From Serratia sp. FDAARGOS_506 (GTDB taxonomy: Bacteria > Pseudomonadota > Gammaproteobacteria > Enterobacterales > Enterobacteriaceae): DNA of 64,000 nt. The translations under genes and the position numbers were made by a program. The notes under the pieces were generated by a model. That model saw nothing but the letters and a program-made list of their open reading frames with translations. It ran no database searches and was not told the DNA's origin. Numbering within the stretch: the stretch's first letter is position 1; each line of letters opens with the position of its first letter. This document shows, one piece after another, positions 47,870-57,152 of the stretch. Location of the stretch: the NCBI RefSeq assembly GCF_003812745.1, contig NZ_CP033831.1, positions 62,001-126,000 on the forward strand, given 5' to 3'.

Positions 47870-47894
47870 AAAAGCGCCTTTTGGCGCTTTTTTC
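47870..47894 (+). terminator. Terminator 3 (partial third unit)
   Basis: Same hairpin as terminator 1 with one base change in the flanking A tract. It is the last element of the repeat array. Confidence 0.88.
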
Positions 47895-47950
47895 GTTTCT
47901 GCCGCACTCACTTCCCCTTCTTCTTATTCTCTCAATTCACCACACGCTAA

Positions 47951-47969
47951 GATACGAATGGTTATCATT
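47951..47969 (+). promoter_or_regulatory. Possible Fur box upstream of fepB
   Basis: GATACGAATGGTTATCATT is a partial match to the Fur consensus GATAATGATAATCATTATC, best in its right half. It lies about 97 bases before fepB, as expected for an iron-uptake gene. Confidence 0.6.
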
Positions 47970-48065
47970 TTGGCGGCTTGAATGGTAAATTAGCGGGCAT
48001 CCACCACGCAGCCAATCCGCCGCCGGATTGATACGCCTTAGTTCAAGGAAAGAAAGAGCCCGCTC

Positions 48066-49073
48066 ATGACCCTATCCTTACGCCAGCTGTTCATTGCATT
48101 TATCGCCACTTCCAGCCTGCTGCTCAGCGGCTGCGGCCCGGACGACAAGAGCGACGGGCAGAAACCGTCCGCCCCTGCTGCCGACAGCAGTTGGCCGCGC
48201 ACCATCGACAGCGCCAAAGGGAAGTTCACGCTGGAAAAACCGCCGCAGCGCATCGTGTCCACCAGCGTCACCATCACCGGCACGCTGCTGGCTATCGACG
48301 CCCCGGTGGTCGCCAGCGGCGCCACCAGCCCGAACCCTCTGGTGGCCGATAAACAAGGCTTCTTTACCCAGTGGAGCGAGGTAGCCAAACAGCGCCACGT
48401 CGAACGGCTGTATCAAGTGGAGCCCAATGCTGAAGCCGTTGCCGCCGCCGCGCCGGATTTGATCGTCGTCGCCGCGACCGGCGGAGATTCGGCGTTGAAA
48501 CTGTACGATCAGCTGTCGGCCATTGCGCCGACGCTGGTGCTCGATTATGGCGACAAAAGCTGGCAACAGCTGGCCAGCGAGCTCGGCGAAATCACCGGCC
48601 ATGAAGCCGGCGCCAAACAGGCGGAGGATCGTTTCGAACAGCGCGTGGAGCAAGTGAAACAGGCGATCGCGCTGCCGCCGCAGCCGACCACTCCGCTGGT
48701 ATATGCCGACAACGGCCGCGAGGCCATGCTGTGGACGCCGGGTTCCGCCCAGGGCAAGCTGCTGACCCAGCTCGGCTTCCAACTGGCCATCCCGCCGGAA
48801 AGCGCCAAAGGCAATGCCAGCATGGGTAAACGCCATGACATCATCCAAATCTCCGGCGAAAAAATGGCCGAGGGCCTGAACGGCAAAACGCTGATCCTGT
48901 TCGCCACCAACGAGCGTAAAGTGCAAGAGGTGCTGACCAACCCGTTCCTCAAACATCTGGAGCCGGTGGAACAGCGGCACGTCTACGCCGTCGGCAACGA
49001 CACTTTCCGTCTCGATTACTACAGCGCCACCAACATGCTGAACCAAATCGAACGACTGTTCAAAAAGCCCTGA
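48066..49073 (+). CDS. fepB: FepB-like ferric-catecholate siderophore-binding protein
   Basis: 335-residue class III substrate-binding protein. Segments QRIVSTSVTITGTLLAIDAP, APDLIVVAATGGDSALKLYD, and the end TFRLDYYSATNMLNQIERLF follow E. coli FepB closely. It carries a lipobox (LLLSGC), so it is predicted a lipoprotein, unlike soluble FepB of E. coli. It hands ferric enterobactin-type siderophores to FepDG. It precedes fepDGC on the same strand, where E. coli has it divergent. Fur box upstream. Confidence 0.9.
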   Translation: MTLSLRQLFIAFIATSSLLLSGCGPDDKSDGQKPSAPAADSSWPRTIDSAKGKFTLEKPPQRIVSTSVTITGTLLAIDAPVVASGATSPNPLVADKQGFFTQWSEVAKQRHVERLYQVEPNAEAVAAAAPDLIVVAATGGDSALKLYDQLSAIAPTLVLDYGDKSWQQLASELGEITGHEAGAKQAEDRFEQRVEQVKQAIALPPQPTTPLVYADNGREAMLWTPGSAQGKLLTQLGFQLAIPPESAKGNASMGKRHDIIQISGEKMAEGLNGKTLILFATNERKVQEVLTNPFLKHLEPVEQRHVYAVGNDTFRLDYYSATNMLNQIERLFKKP

Positions 49074-49080
49074 ACCACGC

Positions 49081-49107
49081 CGTCGGCAGGCCAGCCTCCT
49101 GCCGACG
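49081..49107 (+). terminator. Hairpin after fepB
   Basis: 10-bp stem CGTCGGCAGG / CCTGCCGACG followed by TTT. Suggests fepB is a separate transcription unit from fepDGC. Confidence 0.6.
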
Positions 49108-49250
49108 TTTGCCATAAACAGGGCAACCGTTCACATTCAATCAATTGAAATATCAATAGTTATTAACATCGTCAACGCACCTGCGCCACCAACCGGCGGG
49201 TGCATGCGGGCGTAAACTCGTGCTACTATTAGCGCCCGCATGAACGCAAA

Positions 49251-49272
49251 TAACAATGAGAATAAAAATCAT
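49251..49272 (+). promoter_or_regulatory. Possible Fur box before fepD
   Basis: The region TAACAATGAGAATAAAAATC is similar to enterobacterial Fur sites (AATGAGAAT core). It lies within 40 bases of the fepD start. Weak match. Confidence 0.5.
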
Positions 49273-49287
49273 ACAGGAGTTACCGGT

Positions 49288-50343
49288 GTGAACGTACCCA
49301 CTCCGACTGAGCGGACGCTTTCGTCCGCACCGCACGCAGCTTACGCCAGTGGCTTCAAACGCATCGCCGGGTTCGGTATCGGCTTGGCGCTGTTGCTGCT
49401 GTGCATCATTGCCAGCCTGATGCTGGGTTCCAAAGCCATCCCCTTCCATACCGTCTGGCTCAGCCTGCAAGGCGCCGCGAGCGGTTCCGACAGCACCATC
49501 ATTCTCAACGCCCGGGTACCTCGTACGCTGGCGGGCATCTTGGCCGGCATGGCGCTCGGCGCCGCCGGCGCGCTGATTCAGGCATTGACGCGCAATCCGC
49601 TGGCCGATCCCGGCGTGCTCGGCATCAACGCCGGCGCCAGCTTCGCCGTGGTCATCGGCATTATGTTTTTCGGCGCGGCCACCACCGAAAGCTATATGGC
49701 CTACGCCTTCATCGGCGCCGCCCTCACCACCCTGCTGGTTTACCTGATCGGCACGCTGGCGGGCGGGCGCATCAACCCGGTGCGGCTGACGCTGGCCGGC
49801 GTGGCGATCGGCGCGGTGTTGCTCGGCATCACCACCGGGCTGTCGCTTATCGATCCGCAAACCTTCGACCAACTGCGCTTCTGGCAGGCCGGCACGCTGG
49901 ATATCCGCACGCTATCCACGCTGCCGGTCACCGCCCCCGCCATTCTGCTCGGCTGCCTGCTGACGCTGATCATCGCCCGGCCGCTGAATACTATCGGCAT
50001 GGGGGAAGATCTGGCTATCGCGCTTGGCGCGCGCGTGGTGCTGACTCAGGTCGTCGCGGTGATCGCCATCACGCTGCTGTGCGGCGCGGCGACCGCCACC
50101 GTCGGCCCAATCAGCTTTATCGGCCTGATGGTGCCGCATATCGCCCGCTGGTGGGTCGGCCCCGACCAGCGCTGGATCCTGCCCTACTCCATGCTGCTGG
50201 CGCCGATTTTACTGCTGTGCGCCGACGTGGCCGGCCGGCTGCTGGCGGCCGGTGAGCTGCGAGTTTCCATCGTGGCGGCGTTTATCGGCGCGCCGGTGCT
50301 GATCTGGCTGGTGCGCCGCAAGAAAACGCTGGGGGGTCTGTGA
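49288..50343 (+). CDS. fepD: FepD, ferric-enterobactin permease subunit
   Basis: 351-residue FecCD-type permease with about nine helices; RVPRTLAGILAGMALGAAGA near residue 85 and GPISFIGLMVPHIARWWVG near residue 285 are the family hallmarks. A GTG start at 49288 with CAGGAG eight bases upstream is preferred over an ATG 48 bases upstream without a ribosome site. It pairs with FepG to form the inner-membrane channel. The stop overlaps fepG by 3 bases. Confidence 0.93.
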   Translation: MNVPTPTERTLSSAPHAAYASGFKRIAGFGIGLALLLLCIIASLMLGSKAIPFHTVWLSLQGAASGSDSTIILNARVPRTLAGILAGMALGAAGALIQALTRNPLADPGVLGINAGASFAVVIGIMFFGAATTESYMAYAFIGAALTTLLVYLIGTLAGGRINPVRLTLAGVAIGAVLLGITTGLSLIDPQTFDQLRFWQAGTLDIRTLSTLPVTAPAILLGCLLTLIIARPLNTIGMGEDLAIALGARVVLTQVVAVIAITLLCGAATATVGPISFIGLMVPHIARWWVGPDQRWILPYSMLLAPILLLCADVAGRLLAAGELRVSIVAAFIGAPVLIWLVRRKKTLGGL

Positions 50344-51380
50344 TGAGCCTGCCCCACACGTTGCATATCGGCCGCCCGGACGGCGTCATTAACTGGCGCA
50401 TGCCGCTGCGCCTGCTGTTGGTCAATCTTTCGCTGCTGGCTTTGTGCCTGGCGATGGCCGTTGCCGCGCTCTGCTACGGCACGCTGCAGCTTTCGCTGGA
50501 ACAGGTCTTTGCCGCGCTCAGCGGCGAGGCGCCGAAAAATCTGGTCACCGTGGTCACCCAATGGCGTTTGCCGCGCATCGCGATGGCGCTGTTGTTAGGC
50601 GCCTCGCTCGGCATGAGCGGCGCCATCTTCCAGTCGATTATTCGCAACCCACTCGGCAGCCCGGACGTGATTGGCTTTAACATGGGAGCTTACACCGGCG
50701 CGCTGATCGCCATCACCCTGTTCAACGGCGGCTACTACTACATCGCCGGCGGCGCGCTGGCCGGCGGCATTCTCTCCGCGCTGGCCATCTACCTGCTCGC
50801 CTGGCGGCAAGGTATCGCCGGCTTCCGGCTGATCATCGTCGGCATCGCCATCAGCGCGGTGCTGGTCTCCACCAATACCTGGCTGATCATCACCGCCTCG
50901 CTGGAGCGCGCCATGGACGCCGCCATGTGGCAGGCCGGTTCGCTCAACGGCATGACCTGGCAGAAAGCCCAGCCCGCCACGGCGTTCATCGTGCTGGCGG
51001 CCACGGCCGCGCTGCTGATGGGCAAACGGCTGCAGCTGCTGGAAATGGGCGACGACACGGCGCGCGCGCTGGGCGTGAACGCCGAAGGCAGCCGGCTGTG
51101 GCTGATGCTGTTCGGCGTCACCCTCACCGCCGCCGTCACCGCCACCGCCGGGCCGATTTCCTTTATCGCGCTGGCGGCGCCGCAGATCGCCCGCCGCCTG
51201 GCCGGACAATCCTCGGTCACCCTGACGTCCTCGGCGCTGATGGGCGCGACGCTGCTGCTGGGCGCCGACGTGGTGTCCCAACATCTTTTTGCGCCGATCC
51301 AACTGCCGGTCGGGGTCGTGACCGTCTGCATCGGCGGCCTGTACCTGATTTGGCTGCTCATCCGTGAGGCCCGCAGATAA
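50343..51380 (+). CDS. fepG: FepG, ferric-enterobactin permease subunit
   Basis: 345-residue FecCD-type permease; QWRLPRIAMALLLGASLGMS near residue 75 and GPISFIALAAPQIARRLAG near residue 272 mark the family. The ATG at 50343 shares its A with the fepD stop codon. It forms the heterodimeric channel with FepD. The stop TAA overlaps the fepC ATG by 1 base, indicating coupling. Confidence 0.93.
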   Translation: MSLPHTLHIGRPDGVINWRMPLRLLLVNLSLLALCLAMAVAALCYGTLQLSLEQVFAALSGEAPKNLVTVVTQWRLPRIAMALLLGASLGMSGAIFQSIIRNPLGSPDVIGFNMGAYTGALIAITLFNGGYYYIAGGALAGGILSALAIYLLAWRQGIAGFRLIIVGIAISAVLVSTNTWLIITASLERAMDAAMWQAGSLNGMTWQKAQPATAFIVLAATAALLMGKRLQLLEMGDDTARALGVNAEGSRLWLMLFGVTLTAAVTATAGPISFIALAAPQIARRLAGQSSVTLTSSALMGATLLLGADVVSQHLFAPIQLPVGVVTVCIGGLYLIWLLIREARR

Positions 51381-52204
51381 TGAAAAGTGATAACGCCATG
51401 AGCCACCGCCTGCACGCCTCGCACCTGAAGCTGGGCTACGACAATAAAATCATCGCTGACGATCTGAGCGTGGCGATCCCCGACGGCGCCTTCACGGTGA
51501 TCGTCGGGCCGAACGCCTGCGGCAAATCGACGCTGCTGCGCGCTCTGTGCCGTCTGCTGAAACCCAGCGCCGGCGAGGTGATGCTGGACGGCAAAAACAT
51601 CAGCAGTTTCGCCACCAAGGCGCTGGCGCGCGAGCTTGGCCTGCTGCCGCAAACCTCGATCGCACCGGACAGCATTACCGTGGCAGACCTGGTATCGCGC
51701 GGCCGCTATCCGCACCAGAGCCTGCTGAAACAGTGGACGCAGGCCGACAAACAGGCGGTGGAAGCCGCCATGGCGGCCACCAACGTCAGCCAGTTGGCGG
51801 ACCGCAGCGTCGACGAGCTGTCCGGCGGGCAGCGCCAGCGCGTCTGGGTGGCGATGGCGTTGGCACAGCAAACGCCGCTGCTGCTGCTGGATGAACCGAC
51901 CACCTATCTGGACATCGCGCACCAAATCGAGCTGCTGGATCTGTTCCGTCAGCTCAACCGCGAGCACGGCCAAACTCTCATCGCAGTGCTGCACGATCTC
52001 AACCACGCCTGCCGCTATGCCGATCACATCATCGCCATGCGCGACGGCAAGATCGTAGCGGAGGGGAAACCGGCGGAGATCATCACCGCCGAGTTGGTGG
52101 AGCGGGTGTTCGGCATGCCGTGCATGATCATCGACGATCCGCTGTCCCACACGCCGCTGGTGATCCCGCGCGGCCGCTACCACTGCGACGCGCCGCAGGC
52201 ATGA
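51380..52204 (+). CDS. fepC: FepC, ferric-enterobactin ABC ATPase
   Basis: 274-residue ABC ATPase with Walker A GPNACGKST near residue 43, signature LSGGQRQR near 149 and Walker B LLLLDEPTTYLD near 170. It powers siderophore import by FepBDG. Overlaps fepG at the start. Its natural terminator, from 52204, is interrupted by a 234-base MITE. Confidence 0.95.
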   Translation: MKSDNAMSHRLHASHLKLGYDNKIIADDLSVAIPDGAFTVIVGPNACGKSTLLRALCRLLKPSAGEVMLDGKNISSFATKALARELGLLPQTSIAPDSITVADLVSRGRYPHQSLLKQWTQADKQAVEAAMAATNVSQLADRSVDELSGGQRQRVWVAMALAQQTPLLLLDEPTTYLDIAHQIELLDLFRQLNREHGQTLIAVLHDLNHACRYADHIIAMRDGKIVAEGKPAEIITAELVERVFGMPCMIIDDPLSHTPLVIPRGRYHCDAPQA

Positions 52205-52223
52205 AAAAGGCCGGGTTACCCCG

Positions 52224-52457
52224 TAATGCTGGTCAGTTAGCGTTTTTATGCAGGCATTCGTGACATTTTCGGTCGATAAAAGTGAGATGCTCTATGTGGC
52301 TCATGCACCTCGACCGAGCAGGGGCCGCGCCATCGGCCCCTCCAATTGCCGTTCATTGCGGTAACAGAGAAATGCAGGACATTTACGGCAATTCCCCTGC
52401 ACAGAACGCCCAGAGGCTGGAAAAAAAATGCCACTCAGTCTTAACTGAGCGGCATTG
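52224..52457. mobile_element. IS4-like MITE (234 bp) inserted in the fepC terminator
   Basis: Left end TAATGCTGGTCAGTTA and right end (reverse complement) CAATGCCGCTCAGTTA match at 13 of 16 bases; both resemble the IS4 terminal repeat as I recall it (TAATGCCGATCAGTTAAGG). The element is flanked by an exact 11-base direct repeat GGGTTACCCCG (52213-52223 and 52458-52468), the target-duplication size of IS4. It has no transposase gene. The duplication is the loop region of a terminator whose arms AAAAGGCC / GGCCTTTT now lie 240 bases apart. Confidence 0.85.
52421..52456 (-). terminator. Hairpin at the MITE right end, likely terminator of the dppA-like gene
   Basis: AATGCC-A-CTCAG / CTGAG-C-GGCATT with one mismatch (52427-52456). 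On the minus strand a run of eight T follows, so it can end transcription of the gene at 52478. Confidence 0.7.
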
Positions 52458-52477
52458 GGGTTACCCCGGCCTTTTGG

Positions 52478-54064
52478 TTACTTCTCCAGCGACACCTGCT
52501 TGAAGATGTGTTTGCCGAACGGGTCTATTTCGTAGCCTTTCACTTCCTTGCGCACCGGTTCGAAGATGGTCGAGTGCGCGATCATCAGCGCCGGCATCTG
52601 ATCGTGCATCATCACCTGCGCCTGTTGGTACATCGCCACCCGCTTGGCGTGATCGTTCTCCTCGCGCGCCTGCAGGATCAGCTGGTCGAACGGTTTGTAG
52701 CACCATTTCGCCGAGTTGGAGCCGCCGAGCGAAGCGCAGGTGAACAGCGGGCCGAAGAAGTTGTCCGGATCGCCGTTGGCGGTGGTCCAGCCCATCAGCG
52801 CGGTCTGATGTTCGCCGTTTTTAATCCGCTGCAAATATTCGCCCCACTCGAAGGTGACGATTTTGGCGCGCACACCGATTTTCGCCCAGTCGGCCTGGAT
52901 CATCTCCGCCATGCGCTTGGCGTTGGGGTTATAGGGCCGCTGCACCGGCATCGCCCACAGATCGATGTCGAATCCCTGCCCCAGCCCGGCTTCCTGCAAC
53001 AGCTGTTTCGCCCGCTCCGGCGAATACGGGTAGTCTTCAAGCTGCGCGTTGCTGCCCCATTGGGTCGGCGGCAGCAGATTCTTGGCCGGCTGGCCGGCGC
53101 CGTGGAACACCGCATCGATGATCGCCGGTTTGTTGACCGCCAGCGCTAACGCCTGGCGTACCTTGACGTTATCCAACGGTTTCTTCTGGGTGTTGAACGC
53201 CAGGAAGCCGATATTCAAGCCGGATTTTTCCATCACCTGAATGTTGCCGTCCTGCCGCATGCGCGCCAGATCCGCCGGGTTGGGGAACGGCATCACCTGG
53301 CACTCGTTCTTTTGCAGCTTGGCGTAACGCACCGTCGCATCCGGCGTGATCGAAAACACCAGCCGGTCGATCTTGGGTTTGCCTTCCCAGTAACGATCGA
53401 ACGCCTTGTAGAGGATTTTCGCGTCCTTCTGGTACTGCACCAGTTGGAACGGACCGGTGCCGATCGGATCGTTGTCCACTCGCTCCGGCGTGCCGGCCTT
53501 CAGCATCGCGTCGGCATATTCCGCCGAAAAAATGGTGGCGAAGTACATGCCCAGATCGGCGACGAACGGCGCCTCGGCGCGGGAAAGCTCAAAGCGCACG
53601 GTGTGGTCGTCCACCTTGACGATCCGATCGATCAGCGTGCCGAATTCCATCGACTCGAAATTGGTGTAGGCGCCGTTGGAGACCTTGTGGTACGGGTTGT
53701 TGGCGTCCTTCTGCCGCATGAACGAGAAGATGACGTCATCGGCGTTGAAATCGCGGGTGGGCGTGAAATATTTATTGCTCTGGAATGCCACGCCCTTGCG
53801 CAGGTGGAAGGTATAACGCTTGCCGTCTTCGCTCACCTCCCAGCTTTCCGCCAGGCTGGGTTGCAGCTCAACGGTGCCGGGTTTGAAATCCACCAACCGG
53901 TTGTAGATCGCCGCCGAACTGGCGTCCACCGTGGTGCCGGAGGTGAACAGCTGCGGGTTGAAGCCTTCCGGCGAGCCTTCGGAACAGTAGACCAGCGTAT
54001 TGGCCCGCGCGCCGCCGGCTATCGCCAACGCCAGCAACCCGATCGTTATTGCTTTTCTTTTCAT
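52478..54064 (-). CDS. DppA-like periplasmic peptide-binding protein
   Basis: 528-residue extracellular solute-binding family 5 protein, signal peptide MKRKAITIGLLALAIAGGAR to ANTLVYC. It resembles DppA along its length (LVYCSEGSPEGFNPQLFTSG; PIGTGPFQLVQYQKDAKILY; MGWTTANGDPDNFFGPLFTC). DppA binds dipeptides and some heme. No dppBCDF permease genes lie near, so it would depend on a permease elsewhere. The start at 54064 is set by the signal peptide; a longer frame is unlikely. Confidence 0.88.
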   Translation of the reverse strand: MKRKAITIGLLALAIAGGARANTLVYCSEGSPEGFNPQLFTSGTTVDASSAAIYNRLVDFKPGTVELQPSLAESWEVSEDGKRYTFHLRKGVAFQSNKYFTPTRDFNADDVIFSFMRQKDANNPYHKVSNGAYTNFESMEFGTLIDRIVKVDDHTVRFELSRAEAPFVADLGMYFATIFSAEYADAMLKAGTPERVDNDPIGTGPFQLVQYQKDAKILYKAFDRYWEGKPKIDRLVFSITPDATVRYAKLQKNECQVMPFPNPADLARMRQDGNIQVMEKSGLNIGFLAFNTQKKPLDNVKVRQALALAVNKPAIIDAVFHGAGQPAKNLLPPTQWGSNAQLEDYPYSPERAKQLLQEAGLGQGFDIDLWAMPVQRPYNPNAKRMAEMIQADWAKIGVRAKIVTFEWGEYLQRIKNGEHQTALMGWTTANGDPDNFFGPLFTCASLGGSNSAKWCYKPFDQLILQAREENDHAKRVAMYQQAQVMMHDQMPALMIAHSTIFEPVRKEVKGYEIDPFGKHIFKQVSLEK

Positions 54065-54204
54065 TGCGCTATCCCCAGTGGTGAAAAAACAGCCCAACGG
54101 ATAGCAATAAATCATGCAGTTAGCGATGTAAAGGACAAATTCCGCACATAAAAACGGGCAGGCGCGCAAGCGGCCTGCCCCGGTGAAACCGCGCGATGAT
54201 GAAA

Positions 54205-55890
54205 TTAAATCATCTGGCTGAAGTTCATCTGCGCCATCAGCTTATAGTTGTCGGCGTAGTCGACCGGAATGGCCACCACCACCGGCCCCTGGATCGCCAT
54301 CGCCTTACGCAGCATCGGCCGCAGATCGTCCACCGACTGCACGGCGAAACCGACCGCGCCGCAGGATTCCGCGTAGGCCTTGAAGTCAATCGGCCCAAAC
54401 TCCACGCCGGATTTGCGCTGGTATTTGTTCACTTCCTGCATCTCCACCATGTTGTAGGCGTTATCGACCCAGATGACGTGCACAATGTTGTTTTTCAGCC
54501 GCACCGCGGTCTCCAGCTCCATGCTCGACTGCATGAACCCGCCGTCGCCGGAGATAGACACCACTTTGTCGCCGGGGCGCACCAGCGCCGCGCCGATGGC
54601 CCACGGCAGCGCCACCCCCATGGTTTGCTGGCCGTTGGAGATCAACAGCTGGCGGGCGCGGAAGCTGTACAGGTAGCGGGCGATCCAGATATGGAAACTG
54701 CCCATGTCCACGCACAGGGTTACATCGTCGCTGACGATGTCCTGCAGCTCCTTGACGATGCGCAGCGGGTGGATCGGCATGCCGCCGCGGCGGGCGGCAC
54801 GCTCCGCCAGTTCAGTGCGCTGGCGGCCGAGATCGGTGAGGATCAGCTCCACCTCCGACGGCACGCAGACCGCCTCAGAGAACATTTCGGTCATCATGTT
54901 CAGCGTGGCGCTGATGTTGCCCACCAGCTCGACGTCCGGCCGATAGCAGGTATCGATATCCGCCGGCAGCACGTCGATGTGCACCAGTTTCAGCCGCCCG
55001 TGGCTGTTCCACATGCAGGGATCGTATTCGATCGGATCATAGCCGACGCTCACCACCAGGTCGGCCTTCTGCAGCAGCTGATCGGCCGGCTGGTTGTTGA
55101 ACAGGCCGACGCGGCCGGCGAAACGGGCGAAGTGGTTGACGTCGATCACCCCCGCCGCCTGATAGGTGCCGACCACAGGCATATGGGTGCGGTACAGCAG
55201 ATGGCGCACCGCCTCGCTGTTCTCTGGCCGGCTGGCCTGCAGGCCGAGCAGCAATACCGGGCATTTGGCCTGGCGGATCAGTTTCACCGCCGCCTGAATG
55301 TCGTCCGCCGCCGCGGCCCCCATGCGCGGCAAGCGGCAGCCGGCCAGCACCGGCGCACTGACCGGTTCATTGACGATATCCATCGGCAGGCTGACGAACG
55401 ATGCCCCCGGTCGACCAAACTCGGCGCGGCGAAAGGCGTTGGCGATCACCTCGGAAATCGCCGAACCGGCATGCACTTCGGCGCAATACTTGGTCACCGG
55501 CCGGAACATGCTGACAGTATCCATGCTCTGGTGCGTCTGCTTCAGGCTATCAGCGCGCTTCACCGCCCCGCCGAAGGCCACCACCGCGTCCCCTTCCGAA
55601 GTGGCGGTGGCCAGCCCGGTGATCAGGTTGGAGCTACCCGGCCCGGAGGTGACCAGCGCCACCCCGGCCTTACCGGTCAAGCGGCCGACCGCCGCCGCCA
55701 TAAAGGCCGCGTTGGCCTCATGCCGCACTACAACCGTTTCAATCGACGGCGCGTCTTCCAGCGAGTCGAACACTCGGTCGATCTTGGCGCCCGGAATGCC
55801 GAAAACGTGTTTGACGCCCTGCGCTTCCAGATTTTTCACCACCAAATCGGCGCCGCATTGCCAGTCATTGCCTGTTTTTTCCTGTGCCAT
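54205..55890 (-). CDS. budB: BudB, catabolic acetolactate synthase
   Basis: 561-residue ThDP enzyme of the FAD-independent catabolic AlsS/BudB type. The active Glu is in [20 protein letters not shown] near residue 58, ThDP motif in [20 protein letters not shown] near residue 450 with the VDNAYN end. It makes acetolactate from two pyruvate. Together with BudA it diverts pyruvate to acetoin, avoiding acid build-up. It is downstream of budA. Confidence 0.95.
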   Translation of the reverse strand: MAQEKTGNDWQCGADLVVKNLEAQGVKHVFGIPGAKIDRVFDSLEDAPSIETVVVRHEANAAFMAAAVGRLTGKAGVALVTSGPGSSNLITGLATATSEGDAVVAFGGAVKRADSLKQTHQSMDTVSMFRPVTKYCAEVHAGSAISEVIANAFRRAEFGRPGASFVSLPMDIVNEPVSAPVLAGCRLPRMGAAAADDIQAAVKLIRQAKCPVLLLGLQASRPENSEAVRHLLYRTHMPVVGTYQAAGVIDVNHFARFAGRVGLFNNQPADQLLQKADLVVSVGYDPIEYDPCMWNSHGRLKLVHIDVLPADIDTCYRPDVELVGNISATLNMMTEMFSEAVCVPSEVELILTDLGRQRTELAERAARRGGMPIHPLRIVKELQDIVSDDVTLCVDMGSFHIWIARYLYSFRARQLLISNGQQTMGVALPWAIGAALVRPGDKVVSISGDGGFMQSSMELETAVRLKNNIVHVIWVDNAYNMVEMQEVNKYQRKSGVEFGPIDFKAYAESCGAVGFAVQSVDDLRPMLRKAMAIQGPVVVAIPVDYADNYKLMAQMNFSQMI

Positions 55891-55922
55891 GGTTCCACCT
55901 CCTAAGAAAACGATCGCCGGGG

Positions 55923-56702
55923 TTAGCCCTCGGCGGAACGAATCGCGCGATCCAAATCCTCTGGGCAGAGGTTGGCGCGCAAGAAATCCGCATCATGCGG
56001 TAACTGAAGATTGAGACGCGTGATGACGCCAAACTGCAGGCGACCATGATCGAGCTGGTAGTCCAGCACGTGGCCACCGCCGCTGCGGTCGTCGGTAACG
56101 AAGTGTTCGTGATAGCCGGCCACGCCGATGCCCTGCATGTAATCCGGCGAGCGGAAGCCGACCAGCGTGCCGCGCCGCTGATGGAACGAGAAGGTCGGCT
56201 GCTCTTCTATCGCCTCCAGCATCGGGCGATAGGGCCGCTCCTGACGCGGCACGGTACGGGTTTCCACGTGGCTGAACTCGCCGTCGACCCGCACCGCGCA
56301 AAACAGATTCGGCGAGGCGACCTGCTCGTCGATGCACTGATGCAGCTGCGCCTTGGTGATCGGCCGGTCGAACTGCTGACTGACGCTGGGGTGGAAAAAG
56401 GTGACGACGGCGAAGGGGGTTTTCTGTTGCAGGCCGGCCGGCCGGGCGCTGCCGTCGGCGCGCAGCTGGTGTATTTCCTGGTCGAAAGCGATCAGTTCGC
56501 CGTCCAGGTGATTGAAGGTACCGAGGCCGAAATCGCCGTGCTTGAGCAATTCGGCAATGGTGGTCTCTCCTTCGTAAACCCCGTCGATGAGCGCGCTCAT
56601 CAGCGAGATTTGATAGATTTCGCCCTCCCCAGCGTTGATCGACTGCCTGGCAAAACCCTGCGCCAAATGGCGCGCACAGGAACACCCGTGTTTTTCGTTC
56701 AT
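55923..56702 (-). CDS. budA: BudA, acetolactate decarboxylase
   Basis: 259-residue protein. The metal-binding residues of AlsD-type enzymes are present: Glu in [18 protein letters not shown] and the His residues in [20 protein letters not shown]. It forms acetoin from 2-acetolactate. GGAGGAG lies just before the ATG at 56702, while a longer frame is a shadow. It heads budAB; the butanediol dehydrogenase is not in the window. Confidence 0.95.
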   Translation of the reverse strand: MNEKHGCSCARHLAQGFARQSINAGEGEIYQISLMSALIDGVYEGETTIAELLKHGDFGLGTFNHLDGELIAFDQEIHQLRADGSARPAGLQQKTPFAVVTFFHPSVSQQFDRPITKAQLHQCIDEQVASPNLFCAVRVDGEFSHVETRTVPRQERPYRPMLEAIEEQPTFSFHQRRGTLVGFRSPDYMQGIGVAGYHEHFVTDDRSGGGHVLDYQLDHGRLQFGVITRLNLQLPHDADFLRANLCPEDLDRAIRSAEG

Positions 56703-57152
56703 GACTAACTCCTCCACCAGTGCGGGATCGCGGTTCCGCGCGTTCAAAAGACCCACCGGCGTGAGCCAAGATGCCCCCCAAGCCGCGTTCATCAGTTGGA
56801 ACGATTCAGCCTAAGGCGACAAAAAAACCGGCACGGCTGGCCGGCCGATAACCAGGTATCAGATCAGAATGAGATAAAGTAAAGGCTTACTAATCATTGA
56901 GACTGAACCGGTTATCAAATTGAACGGTTAATCTGGTGTTGGAGCGACAATCAACTCCGCAGACGGCTCGCGCAGCCTGGGAAAAACATCTGCTATTTGG
57001 TGCTAAGCGCCGCGAGGTTTATACGTTTTCTCTCTATACGGCCGGGATGGGACGGCGTTGAAGCCCGTCGCCAACCCGCAGCCAGAGTAGCCGCCGCGCC
57101 GTCGGCAGAGAAGCGGGTATTCATAAGAAACGCTTTTGCATATAATGCAAAA
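56703..57152. other. Divergent regulatory region of budAB and a LysR gene
   Basis: 450 bases with no gene. An imperfect repeat GAACCGGTTATC (56905) / GAACGGTTAATC (56922) could be a regulator site. A perfect 8-bp arm palindrome TTTTGCAT-ATA-ATGCAAAA (57134-57152) ends exactly at the LysR ATG and contains TATAAT. Confidence 0.5.
57134..57152 (+). promoter_or_regulatory. Palindrome with -10 box directly before the LysR start codon
   Basis: TTTTGCAT and ATGCAAAA flank ATA; the TATAAT at 57141-57146 is only six bases from the ATG and no Shine-Dalgarno site is visible. It suggests a leaderless transcript with autoregulation by the operator, or a start further in. Inference only. Confidence 0.5.

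Larger units (their letters stand above)
47445..47901 (+). repeat. Tandem 199-bp repeats starting with the 3' end of tRNA-Lys
   Basis: Two full 199-base units (47445-47643, 47644-47842) and a truncated third (47843-47901). Each starts with the last 19 nt of tRNA-Lys, followed by a Rho-independent terminator and then, in full units, a segment with small palindromes (ATCGCGCAGCGAT, AACGCGCAGCGTT) and GTCGTGCAGGAT, the reverse complement of part of the tRNA tail. The full units appear identical by eye. The layout recalls the tyrT/rtT repeats of E. coli, which also begin with the end of a tRNA. No protein is supported. Confidence 0.9.

Noticed and set aside
47466-47907. Two nearly identical 80-codon minus-strand frames in the tRNA-Lys repeats
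   Set aside because: Their identity comes from the DNA repeat itself; they cover terminators and tRNA tails and have no ribosome site.
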